A program made the position numbers and the translations under genes. The notes under the pieces are model-generated. The model saw nothing but the letters and a program-made list of their open reading frames with translations. It was not told where the DNA came from and did not search any database. This document shows, in pieces, positions 63,731 to 64,000 of a stretch of 64,000 bases of DNA (the first letter of the stretch is position 1; every line of letters begins with the position of its first letter). Origin of the DNA: Moheibacter sp035515075. GTDB taxonomy: Bacteria; Bacteroidota; Bacteroidia; Flavobacteriales; Weeksellaceae. The DNA lies in NCBI GenBank assembly GCA_035515075.1, contig DATJBZ010000013.1, positions 25,264 through 89,263 on the forward strand, in the 5' to 3' direction.

Positions 63731-63738
63731 CAAAGATA
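63731..63738 (-). promoter_or_regulatory. -7 promoter element of the duplicated-domain gene
   Basis: TATCTTTG on the minus strand, exact consensus, about 90 bases before the start at 63640. Confidence 0.5.
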
Positions 63739-63826
63739 AAAACTATTTTTAAAAATCCAAATTTTGAAAATCTAAACAAACTTTGGAATTTAATGAAAGC
63801 TAAATCAAATTGCAGTTTTTGATGGT

Positions 63827-63868
63827 TTGTGAATTCCTTTATTTCATGATTGTTTATTTTATATTGAA
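63827..63868. repeat. First copy of an exact 42-bp direct repeat
   Basis: Begins TTGTGAATTCCTTTATTTCA and ends TATTGAA. Identical over 42 bases to 63959-64000, with a 132-base period. The remainder of 63740-64000 is AT-rich with no gene seen. Confidence 0.9.
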
Positions 63869-63958
63869 TTCAATGATACGCTTCGCTTGATTCAAATTTT
63901 TGTAGTTTTACTCGGTAGAATTACAGCCATTGTTGATTTTGAAATGGACAGCGACAGG

Positions 63959-64000
63959 TTGTGAATTCCTTTATTTCATGATTGTTTATTTTATATTGAA
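63959..64000. repeat. Second copy of the 42-bp repeat, cut by the window edge
   Basis: Identical to 63827-63868 up to the last base of the window, so the true repeat may be longer and may continue as an array to the right. Confidence 0.9.

Noticed and set aside
63827..64000. CRISPR array end
   Set aside because: Only two copies are visible and the gap of 90 bases is far too long for a spacer; no cas gene is in the window.

Overview
The window looks like the chromosome of a Flavobacteriales bacterium (Bacteroidota), most likely of the Weeksellaceae/Chryseobacterium type. The signs are a SusC/RagA TonB receptor, a GldD lipoprotein, GLPGLI and DUF937 proteins, class II HMG-CoA reductase, a Crp-type efflux regulator, and many promoters with the Bacteroidota -7 element TAnnTTTG, often with no Shine-Dalgarno sequence. 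The DNA is AT-rich and most genes favour TTG for leucine. This placement rests on gene content and motifs; no database was searched.

Layout. 1-2019: 5' part of a SusC-type receptor gene running off the left edge. 2112-5926: rnhB, then coaD and ddl on the other strand, a secreted Ntn amidohydrolase, and a tail-less single-stranded DNA-binding protein. 6000-10780: aqpZ, then the abutting genes prfB-trkA-trkH (peptide release plus potassium uptake). 10942-13755: arsC-type reductase, bifunctional rel and a small membrane protein. 13902-19896: GNAT-like protein, S41 protease lipoprotein, an uncharacterised radical-SAM/partner pair tied to DNA repair, and a membrane-anchored EEP hydrolase. 20170-24117: TonB-dependent receptor plus surface lipoprotein with a palindromic site upstream.

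24810-29201 is an accessory segment: Crp regulator, TolC, HlyD and ABC-2 permease, with codon use unlike its neighbours, bounded by a 37-bp imperfect direct repeat and followed by a broken gene and tRNA-Gly. 29607-33378: mvaA and lemA/DUF2207. 33494-38099: two ECF sigma factors, one heading a four-gene envelope operon, the other followed by a 46-residue peptide gene. 38157-47784: DUF937, SRPBCC-GyrI fusion, uvrA, secreted unknowns, DUF3810, rocD, murI. 48035-55353: lptB, a VIT/vWA/TSP3/OmpA protein with a TSP3 lipoprotein, a GLPGLI protein, lepA and a secreted protein. 55499-62614: omega-amidase, PAP2, rng, a 30-residue basic protein, hup, mutY, ssb, gldD, rseP. 62693-64000: tRNA-Asn, a duplicated-domain protein with a structured leader, and an exact 42-bp repeat reaching the right edge.

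Most of the window is housekeeping. The parts most worth attention are the radical-SAM pair, the repeat-flanked efflux island, the sigma-factor envelope operon, the TSP3/OmpA pair, the tiny basic protein, and the repeat at the right edge.
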